64,000 nt of DNA from positions 62,001 through 126,000 of the forward strand of contig JAJTTP010000020.1 in NCBI GenBank assembly GCA_023313575.1, written 5' to 3'. This DNA is from Eutypella sp. D-1. Lineage: Eukaryota; Ascomycota; Sordariomycetes; Xylariales; Diatrypaceae. A program made the translations under genes and the position numbers. Shown here in pieces: positions 14,673-27,129 of the stretch (position 1 is the stretch's first letter; each line of letters opens with the position of its first letter). The notes below the pieces were generated by a model, which saw only the letters and a list, made by a program, of their open reading frames with translations, searched no databases and was not told the origin of the DNA.

Positions 14673-14762
14673 AAAACATAGGGACGGAAAAAACTTACAG
14701 AGAATAAATAGGAGCACGGAAGTCAGGTTTTAAGGATAAAAACCCTAAAAAGGGAAAGATCG

Positions 14763-15176
14763 TGTTATGGCCTAACTAAGCCAAATAAAGGCTGGTAACC
14801 CTATTCGTTAACGGTACTGCCAGAAAAATAAAGACGTAAACCAGCTTCATTTAATAAGCTATAAAAAAAGCCATATATGGATCCGTTATAATCTATAGAT
14901 TTAAAGGTATTAATTAAATCCGTTACGATTTAAAGATTTAATATAATTATATATTTTAATATCAGGAATAAAAAATATAAATAATATATAATTACGTTTA
15001 TTACCTTTTTTTTAAATAGTTTTTAAGCTTATTAGCTTATAATATAACTTAGTTATTTAAAGCATTTTTTTTTTATTATCACTAAACGTAACTATTTATT
15101 ACTTAAAACCTTTAACACTTTTATTAATATAAATCCCTCGATTGGACTAATAGTTAGGAATAGACCAGCCGTCATA
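14763..15176 (+). repeat. 3' LTR of gypsy A
   Basis: It begins TGTTATGGCC right after a purine-rich tract (AAAAAGGGAAAGATCG) and ends CCGTCATA. It is nearly colinear with 9021-9435. The differences are mainly C/T and G/A, as expected for RIP after insertion. Confidence 0.88.
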
Positions 15177-18100
15177 ATTTTTTTATTTGCTTTAAGTTTA
15201 AAAGTTAATATTTTATTGTTTTTTTTTTAATGTTAACGTATTAGAAAGTTATACGTATTTTTTTAACTTTTTTTTAAAAAATATTTGCTAGTTTTTTTTT
15301 TAGCTGGGTATAAGGTTTAACGTATAAGCTTCGAAAAGTTGCCGTATTTTTTATTACTTTTAAATCTATTATTATATTTTTATTAATAATTGCGATAACT
15401 TTAAAAAGGTTTTTTTATCCTTTTTCTTTTATATATAAGCATTTTATTACTTAAAGGGAAAGATTTTAAAAGTCTTTTTTACGTATTCGGGTTATTCCTA
15501 ATATTTAACATGTTTTAAACCGACTTTTATGCTTTAATCTTTTTAACTTTTATTATAGCTTTTTATATTGTTTAAAGTTTTTAAGTTTATATAAAAGTAA
15601 AAAACAAGTTTATATTAATTCGAAAATAAGTTTTAAAAATTAATAAAGTAAAAATAAAGCCGTTAAGGTTAATTATATTATTAATTATTTTTATTACTAT
15701 TTATAAACGTAATAATTTTGGTTTAATATTTTCGAGTTTTTCCGTAATAATTTTATATGCTTTTCGGATAAAATTATAATATTTTTTTATTTTATTAATA
15801 AATTAATATGCTTTTATTAGTATTTAGTAATAAATAATTCCGATAAGGCGTGCCTTATTATAAAAAGCGGTACTGTCGAAATTTATATTAACGTTATAAA
15901 TAATAATATCCGGGGGTTTTAAATACGTATCGATTTAATATTTTTTAAGTATATTTTATATCTTTTTAATTAATATGTTTTTTATAAAACGTATTATTTA
16001 AAATTTTATAATTATATTAATAATATAAAGAATAGGCTTTTTATTTAAATATATTATATTAACGATTACTTTAAAGTTAAAATTTACATTTAAATTTTCT
16101 AAGCTAAATTTAAATTTTCGGGGTGTTTTATTTTTAATTTAATAATGGTAGTAAAATTTATTAATCTTTTTAAAAATATCGATCTCGATATTATGTCTTG
16201 TTTTATTTAAAAAGTTATATAATTTATTAATAAATAGGTATCCGAAATATGTATAAATTTTACGTGATTTTATTTCCGTAAAATAAGTAATATTGTCGAA
16301 TTTAAATTATAAGTACCCTTATTTCCGAGTAATGTTAACTGTTACGCCGTTTTTATTAATTAATTAATTTATAACATTATTAAAATATATACCGAATCGA
16401 TTTATGTTTTTAATTAATATTAAAAATAAGGTATTTGTTTTTATTACGTAAAAATTAATTTGGCCGAAAAAGGTGTTAATAAAGATTATATTTAATAATT
16501 TAATACGGGGTTTATTTCCGAAATAAATATTAATTTTGCCCGTACGATTTTTATCCATTTTTAATTATTAATTAAGGTATTCCTTTATTAAAGTAAAATA
16601 TTATTCCTTTTTTATAATGGATATTTTAACAGCACTTATATTTAATATGATTTTTTAAAATATGCTTTTAATATATTTGTTTAAAACGAATATAATATCG
16701 GGGTTATTATTTTTTATAATCGGTAAAAAAGGATCGATTTGGTGTTAAAAAATTTAATTAAATAAGTAAATAACCGTAAAATATTAATTATTATCCGAGT
16801 GGTTAAAATATTTTATAATATTTTTTCTTTTAGGTTTTAAAACGGGTTTATTTTTTTCGTACTCGGTAAAAAAAACGGTATAATTATTACGGTAAAATAT
16901 CTTTTTAGCTTTTTATTATGCTTTTACTTTTTTACGTTCCTTTTTTAAGTACTTAATAAATTAATACCTTTTTTTTTTATATATTTAACATTTACGTTTT
17001 TATTATTTATCGGGTTTTTGCTTTTAATAATATTTTTTACCTTTATTATTTCGGTAATATTTACGGTCGATATAAAAGGTATTGTTATTATTATTATTAT
17101 CGTTATTATTTTTATTAGTTATATATTAATTAGGTTTTTTTATAACTTTATAAATGCCGATTAAAGCATAAAATTTATTTATTAAGTTTTTAAAATACAT
17201 AATAAGTTTAAAAAGTGTATATTAAAATTAAGGGATTATATAACAGGCTCGATATATAACGGCGATTAATTATTATTTTTTTCGGAAATCGGGTTTTAAT
17301 ACCTTTTAATATAAAAAACTTTTAAGTTATTTTTACCGGCGTTTTTAACTTTAATATTAAAAAAAGTTATAAAAGTCCAGTTATAATAATATTAAATTTT
17401 ATTTTACTCGGTATTAAAATAACGTTTTATAATAAAGTATATATTAATAAATGTTAAATAGTAAAGGATATTATGGAGAAAATATAATATTATACGTTTT
17501 AATAAGATAATTAAAAATATAACGTAAAATTGCGTTTATTAAATGCCGTTAATATAATATATATTAAGGAAAAATCGGAATTTATTTTTTAAAATATTAT
17601 AAAATTTTCCCGTATAATTATTTTTTTTATTTAAAGTTTTTTTAAATTATTTTATAATTATTAATAAATATAATTTATTTAAGATATTAATTAATAAAAT
17701 AATATAATAAGTTTATTTTTATTAATTATTAATAAATATAAGGGTCCGGCTTAATAATAAATTAAGTTCCGGGGTAAATTTAAATATTATTTAAAAGAAG
17801 AAATTATAACTTTTTAAAGTTTTTATAAGCCCCGGCTTTTTATTTAAAGCAGTCGGTAAAAGAAAGGAAAATAACGTTAAAGGTTAATATTTTTTAAATT
17901 ATCCAGGTTTTATAATATACGAATTAATTTAAACTTTTAAAAAAGGGTCGGTCCGGTTATCCTTTTTTATCGTTAAATATGGTTATTTAAATGGTTATTA
18001 ATTATTTCCTATGGGTTAAGGTAAGTAGCCCGGTATACCCGGGTAAAGCGGATAAGTTAAATAATTATAAAGGTATTTTAATTAAAGGTATCCTGGAAGG

Positions 18101-19427
18101 TAAGGGTATTGGTACGGATATTTTAGGTTAACATTCCCGGGAAAGGGTTATGCAGGTTATAAAGGAAAGGGTTATATAGATTAAGTAAAAAAGGAAGGGG
18201 GAAAAGGTTATATTATTTACGTAAGAAGGGGTTATGTTATTTGCGTAAAAAGAGGTTATTATATGGGCGCAGTAGGTTAAAATCAGGTTTATTTTAAAGG
18301 AAAAAGGTTATTAAGTATTATTAAAATGTTTAATATTTTACGGGGTTTTAAACGTTCCGGGTTAAAACTTAGGTTAATACGCGGTTAATCCGGGGTGAAA
18401 ATGTGTTAAAAAAGGGGTTAATTAAAAGTATATTTTAAAAATTAACGTAAAGGATTAAATAATAAAATAAACGGGGTTATTATTTTATATAACATAATTT
18501 ATACCGTTAATATTTTTAATTAATTATTTTAAAACAGTTAATATTAAAGTTTACCGGACGGTTTTATAAACGTCCCGAACTAAATAATAAAATATATAAA
18601 TAATTTATAAAATTATAAATAAATTAATCCGTATTTTATGTTATAAACTAATGCTTTTTATATTAACGTATAAAATTATTTATTTATAATTATTTTAAAT
18701 TTAATAAATTCTTATTCCGGGAGTTATTATTAAATAATAAAATTAATTAATTTAGTTATATAATTTACGTTATTTTTTTTAATATATATACTTTATTATA
18801 TTAATACCGTTTTTAAAATAAACCGAAGCTATTTAAATATATCTTCGAAATTTATTTTTATAAATCCCCGAAAATGGTTTTAATATTTATTAAACGTTTT
18901 TTCCGTTATTCGGTTAATATTAAAGCGGTTATCGGTTATTTTAAAGTTATCGAAAATAAATAATGTTTATATAATTTTTTACTTAAAAATAACTTATTAA
19001 AGGTCGATTTCCGTTTATTTTATAACCGTAAGGTTAAATATTTAAATTAATAATACCGTATATCTTAAAATAAAGTTAAAAAATTAAATAAAGATATTTA
19101 TATTTTCCCGTTAAGCGGCTTTTTTAATTTATAACTTTGTTTATTAGTTTTTTCCTCCGTAAGGTTGCTTTTTAACAGCTTTAAACGATGGTCCGGCTTA
19201 TTATTAGTTATCCGATATAATAGGTGGTTTTAAAGATAGTAACGATGATAATATTTATAATAATAATAAAAAAAGTAAAAAGGGGTTATTATTTATTATA
19301 AAAATAAACGGGGGAAAATAATGCTAATATTAATAATATTAACGCGAAAGGATTTTTAAGTTATTATAACAGTAATTCTTTTAACTTTATTAATTTATGT
19401 TATTAACTATTTAGCAATATTAATTAG
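15177..19427 (-). pseudogene. Degenerate copia internal region, 5' part (gag and start of pol)
   Basis: Minus-strand internal sequence of the copia element between its 5' LTR (19428-19636) and the gypsy A insertion. It includes the readable protease/pre-integrase remnant at 16364-16558. Near 17.1 kb the plus strand has AT-rich trinucleotide runs. Patches around 18.0-18.4 kb keep more GC. No open frame of useful length remains. Confidence 0.6.
16364..16558 (-). pseudogene. Copia polyprotein fragment (protease to pre-integrase linker)
   Basis: The 64-codon minus-strand frame includes FGQINFYVIKTNTLFLILIK and then NRFGIYFNNVIN. It resembles the fungal Ty1/copia polyprotein segment usually reading G-x-x-x-FHIVKADTPFLL, then DMDKLGVYFNNL, just after the aspartic protease. 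D-to-N and P-to-L changes are those expected from G-to-A and C-to-T. This fragment gives the class and orientation of the element between 7140 and 19636. It is a remnant, not a gene. Confidence 0.65.
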
Positions 19428-19636
19428 TGTTAATAAGTACGTACGTAAAGGAAAAAGATAATAATAATAATAATAATAAAAAGTGGTAAGATTAGTATAA
19501 TATTTTGGTTTAAAGTTTATTTATTCATTTAAAAAAGATACGGGCGAAGCCCGTATCCTTATATAAACGGGAGATAGGTATATAAGTAATTTTTATTAAT
19601 ATGTGGGTCCATACCAGTGACCACTAATAACTAACA
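19428..19636 (-). repeat. 5' LTR of the copia element (right copy)
   Basis: On the plus strand it starts TGTTAATAAGTACG and ends ACTAACA. It holds the palindromic GGGCGAAGCCC core near 19,542. The minus-strand reading begins TGTTAGTTATTAGTGG. It matches 7140-7344 along its whole length. Confidence 0.8.
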
Positions 19637-22600
19637 CTTAATATAATATAAATAAATAAATAATAAATTAAATACTATAATTATAATAAAATAAAATATT
19701 TTTAAAAAGAATATAAAAAGCTTAAACGAAATAAAAACTAAAAACTTATACTTAAAAAAAATAACCTTTTACCGGTAAAAAATCGCTCGGAATAATCCGC
19801 CGCGTATATTCGAATAATAACATTTATTAATAAAAATTATAAAAAGTTAAACGATTAATTTAAACCGAAATAAAATGAAAACGTTAATAACGGTAAAATA
19901 AATACCTTAATAACAATCAAAAGAAAGCTTTCGTAAAAACTTATTTCGTAAAAAAAAAAAAAGAATAATTAATTAATTAATTTAAAAAACGATAAAATTA
20001 TAAATTATAAAAAATATATATCATTTACGTTAAAAGATTTTAATAACGCTTTAAAAAATAACGATTTAAAATTTACTTATAATAACTTCATAATTAAAGT
20101 AATTTATTAATTAAAATAATTTAAACTCGGACGCCGTATTTTTTAAACCACCTTATTAATTATCGAAAATATAAATATTATTAATATAAAGAATAAGAAA
20201 TCGGTCTTATTAACTAAATTAAATAAATAGCTAAAAAAAGATTCGATTTTTTATAATAAAAAAGTAAAACCGATTAATAATAATATAAAAAAATTACACG
20301 TTATATTAACCGCGTACCGTATAATTAAAAATAGTTAAAAAAAAATATTTTACCCCGGAAAATATTAAATATATTATTATAACGAATATATATATTAAAT
20401 GTTAAAAGTTATAAAAATCCGGAATAAAATCGAATAATAAAAATATAAAATCCGATATTAAAAAAATAAATTATTAAACGTTAACTTATATATTTATAGA
20501 AATTTATTAAAAAAGATAACCTTTAATAAAATTAATTTTAAGCATTTTTATAAACAATTAACGGTAAAGGAATAACCGTACGTATAAAAAGAGTTTAATA
20601 AAAATAAAACTTACGATAACCTGTATAACGCCGTATAAGTTTATAATAAAGATTTAAAAAAATAAAACCGCTTATATTAAGGTTATAAAACGGTATTATA
20701 AGGTTTAAAAACGTAATACGATATTTATAAATTATTTTAAAGATTTAAAAACGATATAAATATATTATAATACGAATAAAAGTTAAAGATAATTAATATA
20801 CTGTTATATTAAATAATGGAACCGATAATAATTATATAACCTTAAAATTATATAATAAGTTATAACTATTATAAAAAGAAATAATACTTTTATAATATAA
20901 TAAAAGCCGAAAGTTATACTTTTTAATACGATAAAATAAAGGTATTATAAAAAACCGATTAATTTAACGTATATATCGAAAAATAAAAATAAAACGTTAT
21001 TTTTAATATTATGTTTTTAAAAGGATACGATATAATCTTTAAATAATTATAATTATATTAATATAATTTATTAATTAATTAAAGAATTAACTAAATAATA
21101 TTTTTTTATTTTTTAAAAACCGATAATAATTTAAAAAAAAGATTTTAATATTTAGCGGATAATAAATACGGGTATAAAAATACGATAAAAGTTTTATTAA
21201 TAAAATACGACGAATTAAACAAAAAGATATAAAAAAAGGATTAAATAAATTATCACGTTTATCCGATAACGATTCCGCCTTTTTAATAATATTTTTAAAA
21301 AGAAATAACTATATTATTATAAATACGTAACGTATTATTATAATAATATTAATACGATAAAATATTTTACAAAAAATTTAAAAAAGGATTATTATAACGT
21401 AATAAATAAAATTACGAAATTATTTTAATAAAAAGAAAACGTTACGATTTTATAAAATTTATAACTTTAACAAAATTAAAATTAAAAGATTACGGGAATA
21501 TTTCGAAAATAAGTTAATAAAAAAATATATTTAACGATTAATAGTATTAGCCGGATATTTAATTATAATTATATTAAAAGAAATAGCAAATTACGATTAA
21601 TAATTTATTACCTTAAACCTTAAAAATAAGTATTATTATATTAAAATTAAACCCGGAAATAAATAAAAAATAGCTTTTAAAATAAAATACGGTTTATTTA
21701 AATACTTAATTATACCTTTTAAATTAATTAAAGCATTAATATCGTTTTAACGCATAATTAATTACGTTTTACGAAAATATTTTAATATTTTCGTTATTTA
21801 TTATTTTAACGATATCTTTATTTATTTAAATTTAAAAAAATAGCACGAAAGACATATATATAAAATATTATAAATATTATAAAACGTTAACTTATTAATA
21901 AAACCTGAATTAAATATATTTTATATATAAAAAATATAATTCCTCGGCTATATTATTACCCCCGAACATATTAAAATAAATTTTAAAAAAATCGTAACTA
22001 TTAAAAATTAAAAAATACTTATTAATATAAAGGAAATATAAGCCTTTTTCGGTTTAATAAATTATTACCCGAAATTTATATAACGATTTAAACATATTAT
22101 AATACTTTTTACGGAATTAATAAAAAAAGATAAACGGTTTATATAAATTAATAAAATAAACAAATCTTTTAAAAAGTTAAAAAACGTTATTATTAACGAA
22201 TTAATATTTATTATATACGATTTTAAAAAACCTGTTAAATTAAAAACCGACGCTTTAACCTATGCTTTCGGAACATAAATTAAATAACGGGATAAAAAGA
22301 AATTATACTTTATCATATTTTATTTTTATAAATTTATTAAAACCGAACTTAATTATTTAATTTACGATAAAGAATTTCTTATTATTATTAACGTCTTTAA
22401 AAAATTTAAATATTACTTTATAAAAAATATACATTAAATTAAAGTTTATACCGATTATAAAGATATTATATACTTATTTATTATTTAAACCTTTAACGGA
22501 AAACAGTTATAATACGCCGAGTACTTTACGGAATTTAATTATATTATTATTTATAAAATAAATATATATTAATTAAATACGCGGTATTCCGATAAACGTT

Positions 22601-24643
22601 AAAAAAATACCTAAAATAACGATAAATTATTATTATTAAAATTACTTAAAATAATCTATATAAGTAAATCGAATAACATAATAATAAATTATTAATAACA
22701 AAATAAATAAAAAAGTTATAAATATAACAAAAACTGTAAAAATAATTAATATAAAAGATTTATAAATATTTTTTATATAAATATTTAAGAGATTATAAAA
22801 TCTTTAAAAGATTATAACGGACTTACGTATTTAATAAAATAGAATTAATAATATAATAAATATAATAATAATATAATATATACGGAAAAATTAAAATAAA
22901 ACGATATAAACTTTACGGAAAATTATAATTATTATTAATTAATAAATAATTATAAAAGTTTATTACATTTAATTTTATTATTAAATTACCGATATTAAAA
23001 AGTTAATAATACGTAATAATTATAATAACATATTCGTAATCGTTAACCGATTTATAAAATTTTTTTATTTTATTTTATATAACGAAAACACCGACATAAA
23101 ATAAATAGCATACATTTTTTTATAACATATTATAATAATATACGGTTTTATATTCGAAATTATCTCCGATAAAAAAACGACATTTATATCGAAATTTTAA
23201 TAAAGTTTTATAATAAAATTAAAATTAAACCTTAACCTTACGACAGCTTTTAAACCTTATGTGAATAAATAAATAAAACGAATTAATTAAATATTAAAAA
23301 CCTATTTTCGATAATATATTAATTATAAATAAAATAATTAAATAAAATAGCTATTTATCGCATAATTAGCTTATAATACGGTTTATTATAAAAATATATA
23401 AATAGTACTTATTAACGTTAATTTCAGATTTACCCCGGACGTTTACCGAAATGTTTATAAAAAAGGATTAAATAATATTAAAACCATATTAATATTAAAA
23501 TAATTTAAATAATTATATAAAAAAATAAAAGCAAAACTCGAACTTATATGTTAATAAATAAATAAATATTATAATTAAAAAAGGTTAAAAGGATTGACTT
23601 TTGTTTTAAAAAAAATATAATTTATTTAATTATAAAAAATATCATAATAAAATAACTTAATAAAAAACTCGATTATAAATATATCAGACCGTATTTAATT
23701 ATTAAAAAAATATCAGAAAGTAATTACGAATTAAATTTATTATTAAAAGTTAAAATTTATTTAATCTTTTATATTTCCTTACTTAAGGACGTAATAAATA
23801 TAAACGTTATAAAAATAAAATAAAATAACGTCGAAGTAAAAATAAACGAATACGAAATAAAACTTTTTTAAATATATAAATAAAAAATAAATAAATAAAA
23901 TATAATAACTCCGAAAATATATAAAAACCCGTTAATTATTTAATAAACGTTTAACGTTTTTTAAAAAACTTTTATTAACGCCGATAAAAACGTTAATAAA
24001 AATAATATCTTAATTAAAATTACCCGATATATTTATTTTAAACTAATTAAATTCCGGAATAACCTTAAAATTTATTAACGTTTTAATAAACCCCGTAAAA
24101 CGTGTATTTTTTACCCGATGCTTTTCCGTTTTTAATTTTTCCAAATCTTTTAAATTATCGATATTACGAAAAACTGTTTTTATTATCTTTTTATACCATA
24201 TTTTCTTTTATTTTTAAATATATCGAATACGCGTTTTTATACGCTTTTTAACTTTTATAACCTTTTTAAATTCCGTTTTTAATTTACGATATTAAAAAAA
24301 TACTTTAAAAAGTTATTCAGTAATAAAATTAAAAACGTTATATTAAAACTGGTTTTTTTAAATATAAAGAAAGTAATAAATAAAATCCGATTCCGAAACT
24401 TTATTCTTAAAGTAATAACGTTTATAATAAAAATAAAAAGTTATATCGGAAACATTAATAAATAATATAATAATGAAAAAGAATCGCGTTATATAATTTT
24501 TATAAAAGGTTTAATACGTTTAAATATATAATTAAATATAATAATAAAAAAACGTAAAAAGAAAAAAAAAGAAAAAACTTATTAAAAAACGTAAAAAAAA
24601 CGGAATAGGTTTTAAAGATAAAACTTTAAAAAAGGAAAAATCG

Positions 24644-25073
24644 TATTATAACCGGTCGGGCTATTAAGCCGAATAAAATTAATACGATAAAAAAGAATCC
24701 CTAACTTAAGTTTTTTTAAAAAAAATAACCATATTAAAATAAGCCATATACGCCATATAACTAAAAAGGATCGGTTAAATCGGTAATAATCTTAACGATA
24801 TTAAATTATTATATTCGGATACGATTTTATCGATTTAATAATAACTATATATTTTAATATTAAAAAAAGAAAATATAAATAATATATAATTACGTTTATT
24901 ACCTTTTTTTTAAATAATTTTTAAACTTATTAATTTATAATATAACTTAATTACTTAAAACATCTTTTCTTTTATCACTAAACGTAACTACTTATTACTT
25001 AAAACCCCTAGCACTTTTATTAACATAAACCCCTGGATTAAACTAATAAGTTAGGAATAAACCGGCCGTTATA
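24644..25073 (+). repeat. 3' LTR of gypsy B
   Basis: It is preceded by a purine tract (AAAAAAGGAAAAATCG) and starts TATTATAACCGGTCGGG, where TG has become TA. It ends CCGTTATA. It shares its U3 with the LTRs at 5933 and 26634 and its U5 with gypsy A. Confidence 0.85.
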
Positions 25074-26206
25074 AAAAAAGGTTAAATTTATTTTAAAACT
25101 TAAAATTAAAATTAAATTTAAATCGTGTAATAAATTTAAATCAGGTAATAAAATTAAGTTATATTAAATAAAATATAATTACTTTTTAAAAAAACATTGT
25201 TTTAAAAAGTAAAATTATTAAAAATTATAACGTGACGTTTTTATATTATTATTTATTAAAATCAAATATAGAAAATATAAAATTATTATATATAAATAAA
25301 TTAAAATTTACCCGTATTATTATAAAAGTTTATAAAGTTAAATTTTTAAAAATAATTATAAATACTTTTTAAAAAAGATTAAAATATTAACTATTTTTAA
25401 AATAATTTATACCGTTATAAATAAAGCTTAATAACGTAATTTATAAAAAGAAATTATTAAAATTATATTAATAATCGCCGTATAATAATAGCCCGTATTT
25501 TTACACGATAATATCTCAGATTATATCGTGTATAATACGGGATAAAAAAATAAAACTTTTTTCCTCCTCCTTTTTTTTAAATAAAAAAGATTATAATACG
25601 ATTATATATATAACAACTTAAGCTATTTAATAATAATAATTATTAAACGGCGGCGTTATTAATGCGGTTATTATAAATAGGTTTAAAAAAATAAAGTTAT
25701 TATATAATATTAATAATGTTATAAATAAAAACGATTTTAACTTAAATAAATAACTTTAAATTATTTATTTAATAATAACTTTAATAAACCACCGTAAATA
25801 CTTTAAGTATTTAAATAAATAAGTTATTTATTTATTTTATATATTCCGTTTAAACCCTTATTATTTAAAACCTTAAATAAACCACTTAAACGATATAAAG
25901 CGATAACGCAACGGGATAATAATAGCTTATAGAATTTTAATAATGGCTTAAAGAATTATAATAAATAAATAGTTGCGATATTATTTAACCTTTTACCCGG
26001 GATTAAAAAAAGTAAAGCCGGGTTAATAAATATGTTAATATTTAACGCTTAATTTTATTTTTAATTAAATTTAAATAAATATTTAAATAAAATATATTTT
26101 ATAAATATTATTAAAATAACGTTATTATTATAAATATACTGTTTTAAAACTAAAATAATACGGTTTTATTAATTAAAAATTAAACGTTTTAAATATTGTT
26201 TTAAAG
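25074..26206. other. AT-rich non-coding spacer right of gypsy B
   Basis: No gene is visible. It contains the right copy of the inverted repeat (25468-25635). The rest is mutated AT-rich DNA with no open frame. Confidence 0.5.
25468..25635 (-). repeat. Dispersed or terminal inverted repeat, right copy
   Basis: Reverse complement of 4790-5013. The shared blocks are CTTAAGTTGTTATA, GTATTATAAT, a GGAGGAAAAA-type purine run, and AAAAATACGGGCTATTAT. About 60 internal bases are absent relative to the left copy. Confidence 0.6.
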
Positions 26207-26460
26207 CAGGGCTGGGCATTATAAAAGGGCTTAAAAAAATAATAAAACCATTAAAAATAACGGCGGCTACTTAAGGTGTTAAGTCGGCAAAATGGGTGGC
26301 ATTTTTGCTATATAAAAAGCCTTGTTTTTTTATAGGTTTTATTATTTAAAACGCTAAATGGCCAGCATTTTATAAATGCCGGGCTTATAAGCACGGGCCA
26401 GGCTATGGGCCAGATAAGCTATAGGCCATAGCCTATATAGCCTAGATAGCCCACTGCCCT
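26207..26460. mobile_element. Possible MITE (hAT-like ends), little mutated
   Basis: This is a 254-bp island of visibly higher GC within the RIP block. Its left end reads CAGGGCTGGGCA. The reverse complement of its right end reads AGGGCAGTGGGCTA, an imperfect terminal inverted repeat of the CAGGGC type common in hAT transposons. The right part is dense in small palindromes around TATAGGCCATAGCCTATA. There is no coding capacity. I could not read a convincing 8-bp target duplication. A short non-autonomous element would escape RIP because of its length, which fits the base composition. Confidence 0.35.
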
Positions 26461-26633
26461 TAGCACTAATATAATATTTTATACTTTATTTTATTTTTAA
26501 TTTTTTTAAAATTTTTAAAATAATTATATTTATTAAAAATATATCGATATTATTATAAAAACGTAACGTAATTAAGGTATACGGGTTTTTTCCGTTCGAC
26601 GGTTTATTATATAAATAATAAATTATAAAAGTA

Positions 26634-27059
26634 TATTATAACCGGTCGGGCCATTAGGCCGAGTGGGGCTAATATAATAAAAGAAAATCCTTAACTTAAG
26701 TTTTAAAGAAAAAGATAACCATATTAAAATAAACTATATGCGTTATACGACCAGGAAGGATCGGTTAAATCGGTAATAATTTTAACGATATTAAATCGTT
26801 ATATTCGGATATAATTTTAACGATTTAATAATAAACATATATTTTAGTGTTAAAAAAAGTATAAATAATATATAATTATGCTTATTACCTTTTTTAAAAT
26901 AGTTTTTAAATTTATTAACTTATAATGTAATTTAATTACTTAAAATACCTTTTTTCTACTATTACCAGATATAATTATTTATTACTTAAAACCCTTAGCA
27001 TTTTTATTAATATAAACCCTTCGACTGGATTACTAGTTAGGAATAAACCGGCCGTTATA
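26634..27059 (+). repeat. Solo gypsy LTR (B-type U3)
   Basis: It starts TATTATAACCGGTCGGGCC and ends GGCCGTTATA. A perfect 5-bp duplication, aagta, flanks it at 26629-26633 and 27060-27064. No internal element sequence is adjacent, so it is a recombined solo LTR. Confidence 0.88.
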
Positions 27060-27095
27060 AAGTACCGTATGTTATTATGTATATAAGTTAAACGG

Positions 27096-27129
<34 letters not shown>

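Larger units (their letters stand above)
9021..15176 (+). mobile_element. Gypsy element A, complete LTR-to-LTR but RIP-degraded
   Basis: Plus-strand Ty3/gypsy element of about 6.16 kb with LTRs at 9021-9435 and 14763-15176. A perfect 5-bp duplication, atttt, lies at 9016-9020 and 15177-15181. Order: LTR, gag (about 9.4-11.2 kb), protease (near 11,430, NSGAENNYITPKL, the DSGA active site with D changed to N by G-to-A), RT (12.2-12.75 kb, with FNNILIYS from FDDILIYS and a YGLFKYLIMPFG motif), RNase H (12.9-13.2 kb), integrase (13.5-14.5 kb), purine tract, LTR. It is inserted in the copia element and is the youngest insertion. There is no intact frame except a short integrase tail. Confidence 0.9.
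7140..19636 (-). mobile_element. Ty1/copia-type element, RIP-degraded, itself split by gypsy A
   Basis: It is bounded by about 205-bp direct repeats (7140-7344 and 19428-19636) with TG...CA ends. The target duplication is cttga (7135-7139) and cttaa (19637-19641). Both are C-to-T/G-to-A derivatives of ctcga, which is preserved at the same site in gypsy A near 10,255. Internal sequence is 7345-9020 plus 15177-19427, about 5.9 kb without the nested element. Copia identity and orientation come from the minus-strand frame at 16364-16558. At 6.3 kb with LTRs the length is reasonable for a fungal copia element. It is inserted in gypsy B. Confidence 0.8.
5933..25073 (+). mobile_element. Gypsy element B, RIP-degraded, split by a copia insertion
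   Basis: This is a Ty3/gypsy LTR element on the plus strand with LTRs at 5933-6314 and 24644-25073 and a 5-bp duplication aaaaa on both sides (5928-5932, 25074-25078; weak alone because of base composition). Its internal sequence is in two parts: 6315-7139 (5' leader and gag) and 19637-24643 (the rest of gag and pol). The right part picks up exactly where the uninterrupted gypsy A sequence at about 10,255 would continue. RT, RNase H and integrase remnants are readable by similarity to A, and a mutated integrase C-terminus plus a chromodomain-like stretch sits near 23,620-23,890. Without the 12.5-kb insertion it is about 6.6 kb. No frame is intact. Confidence 0.85.
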
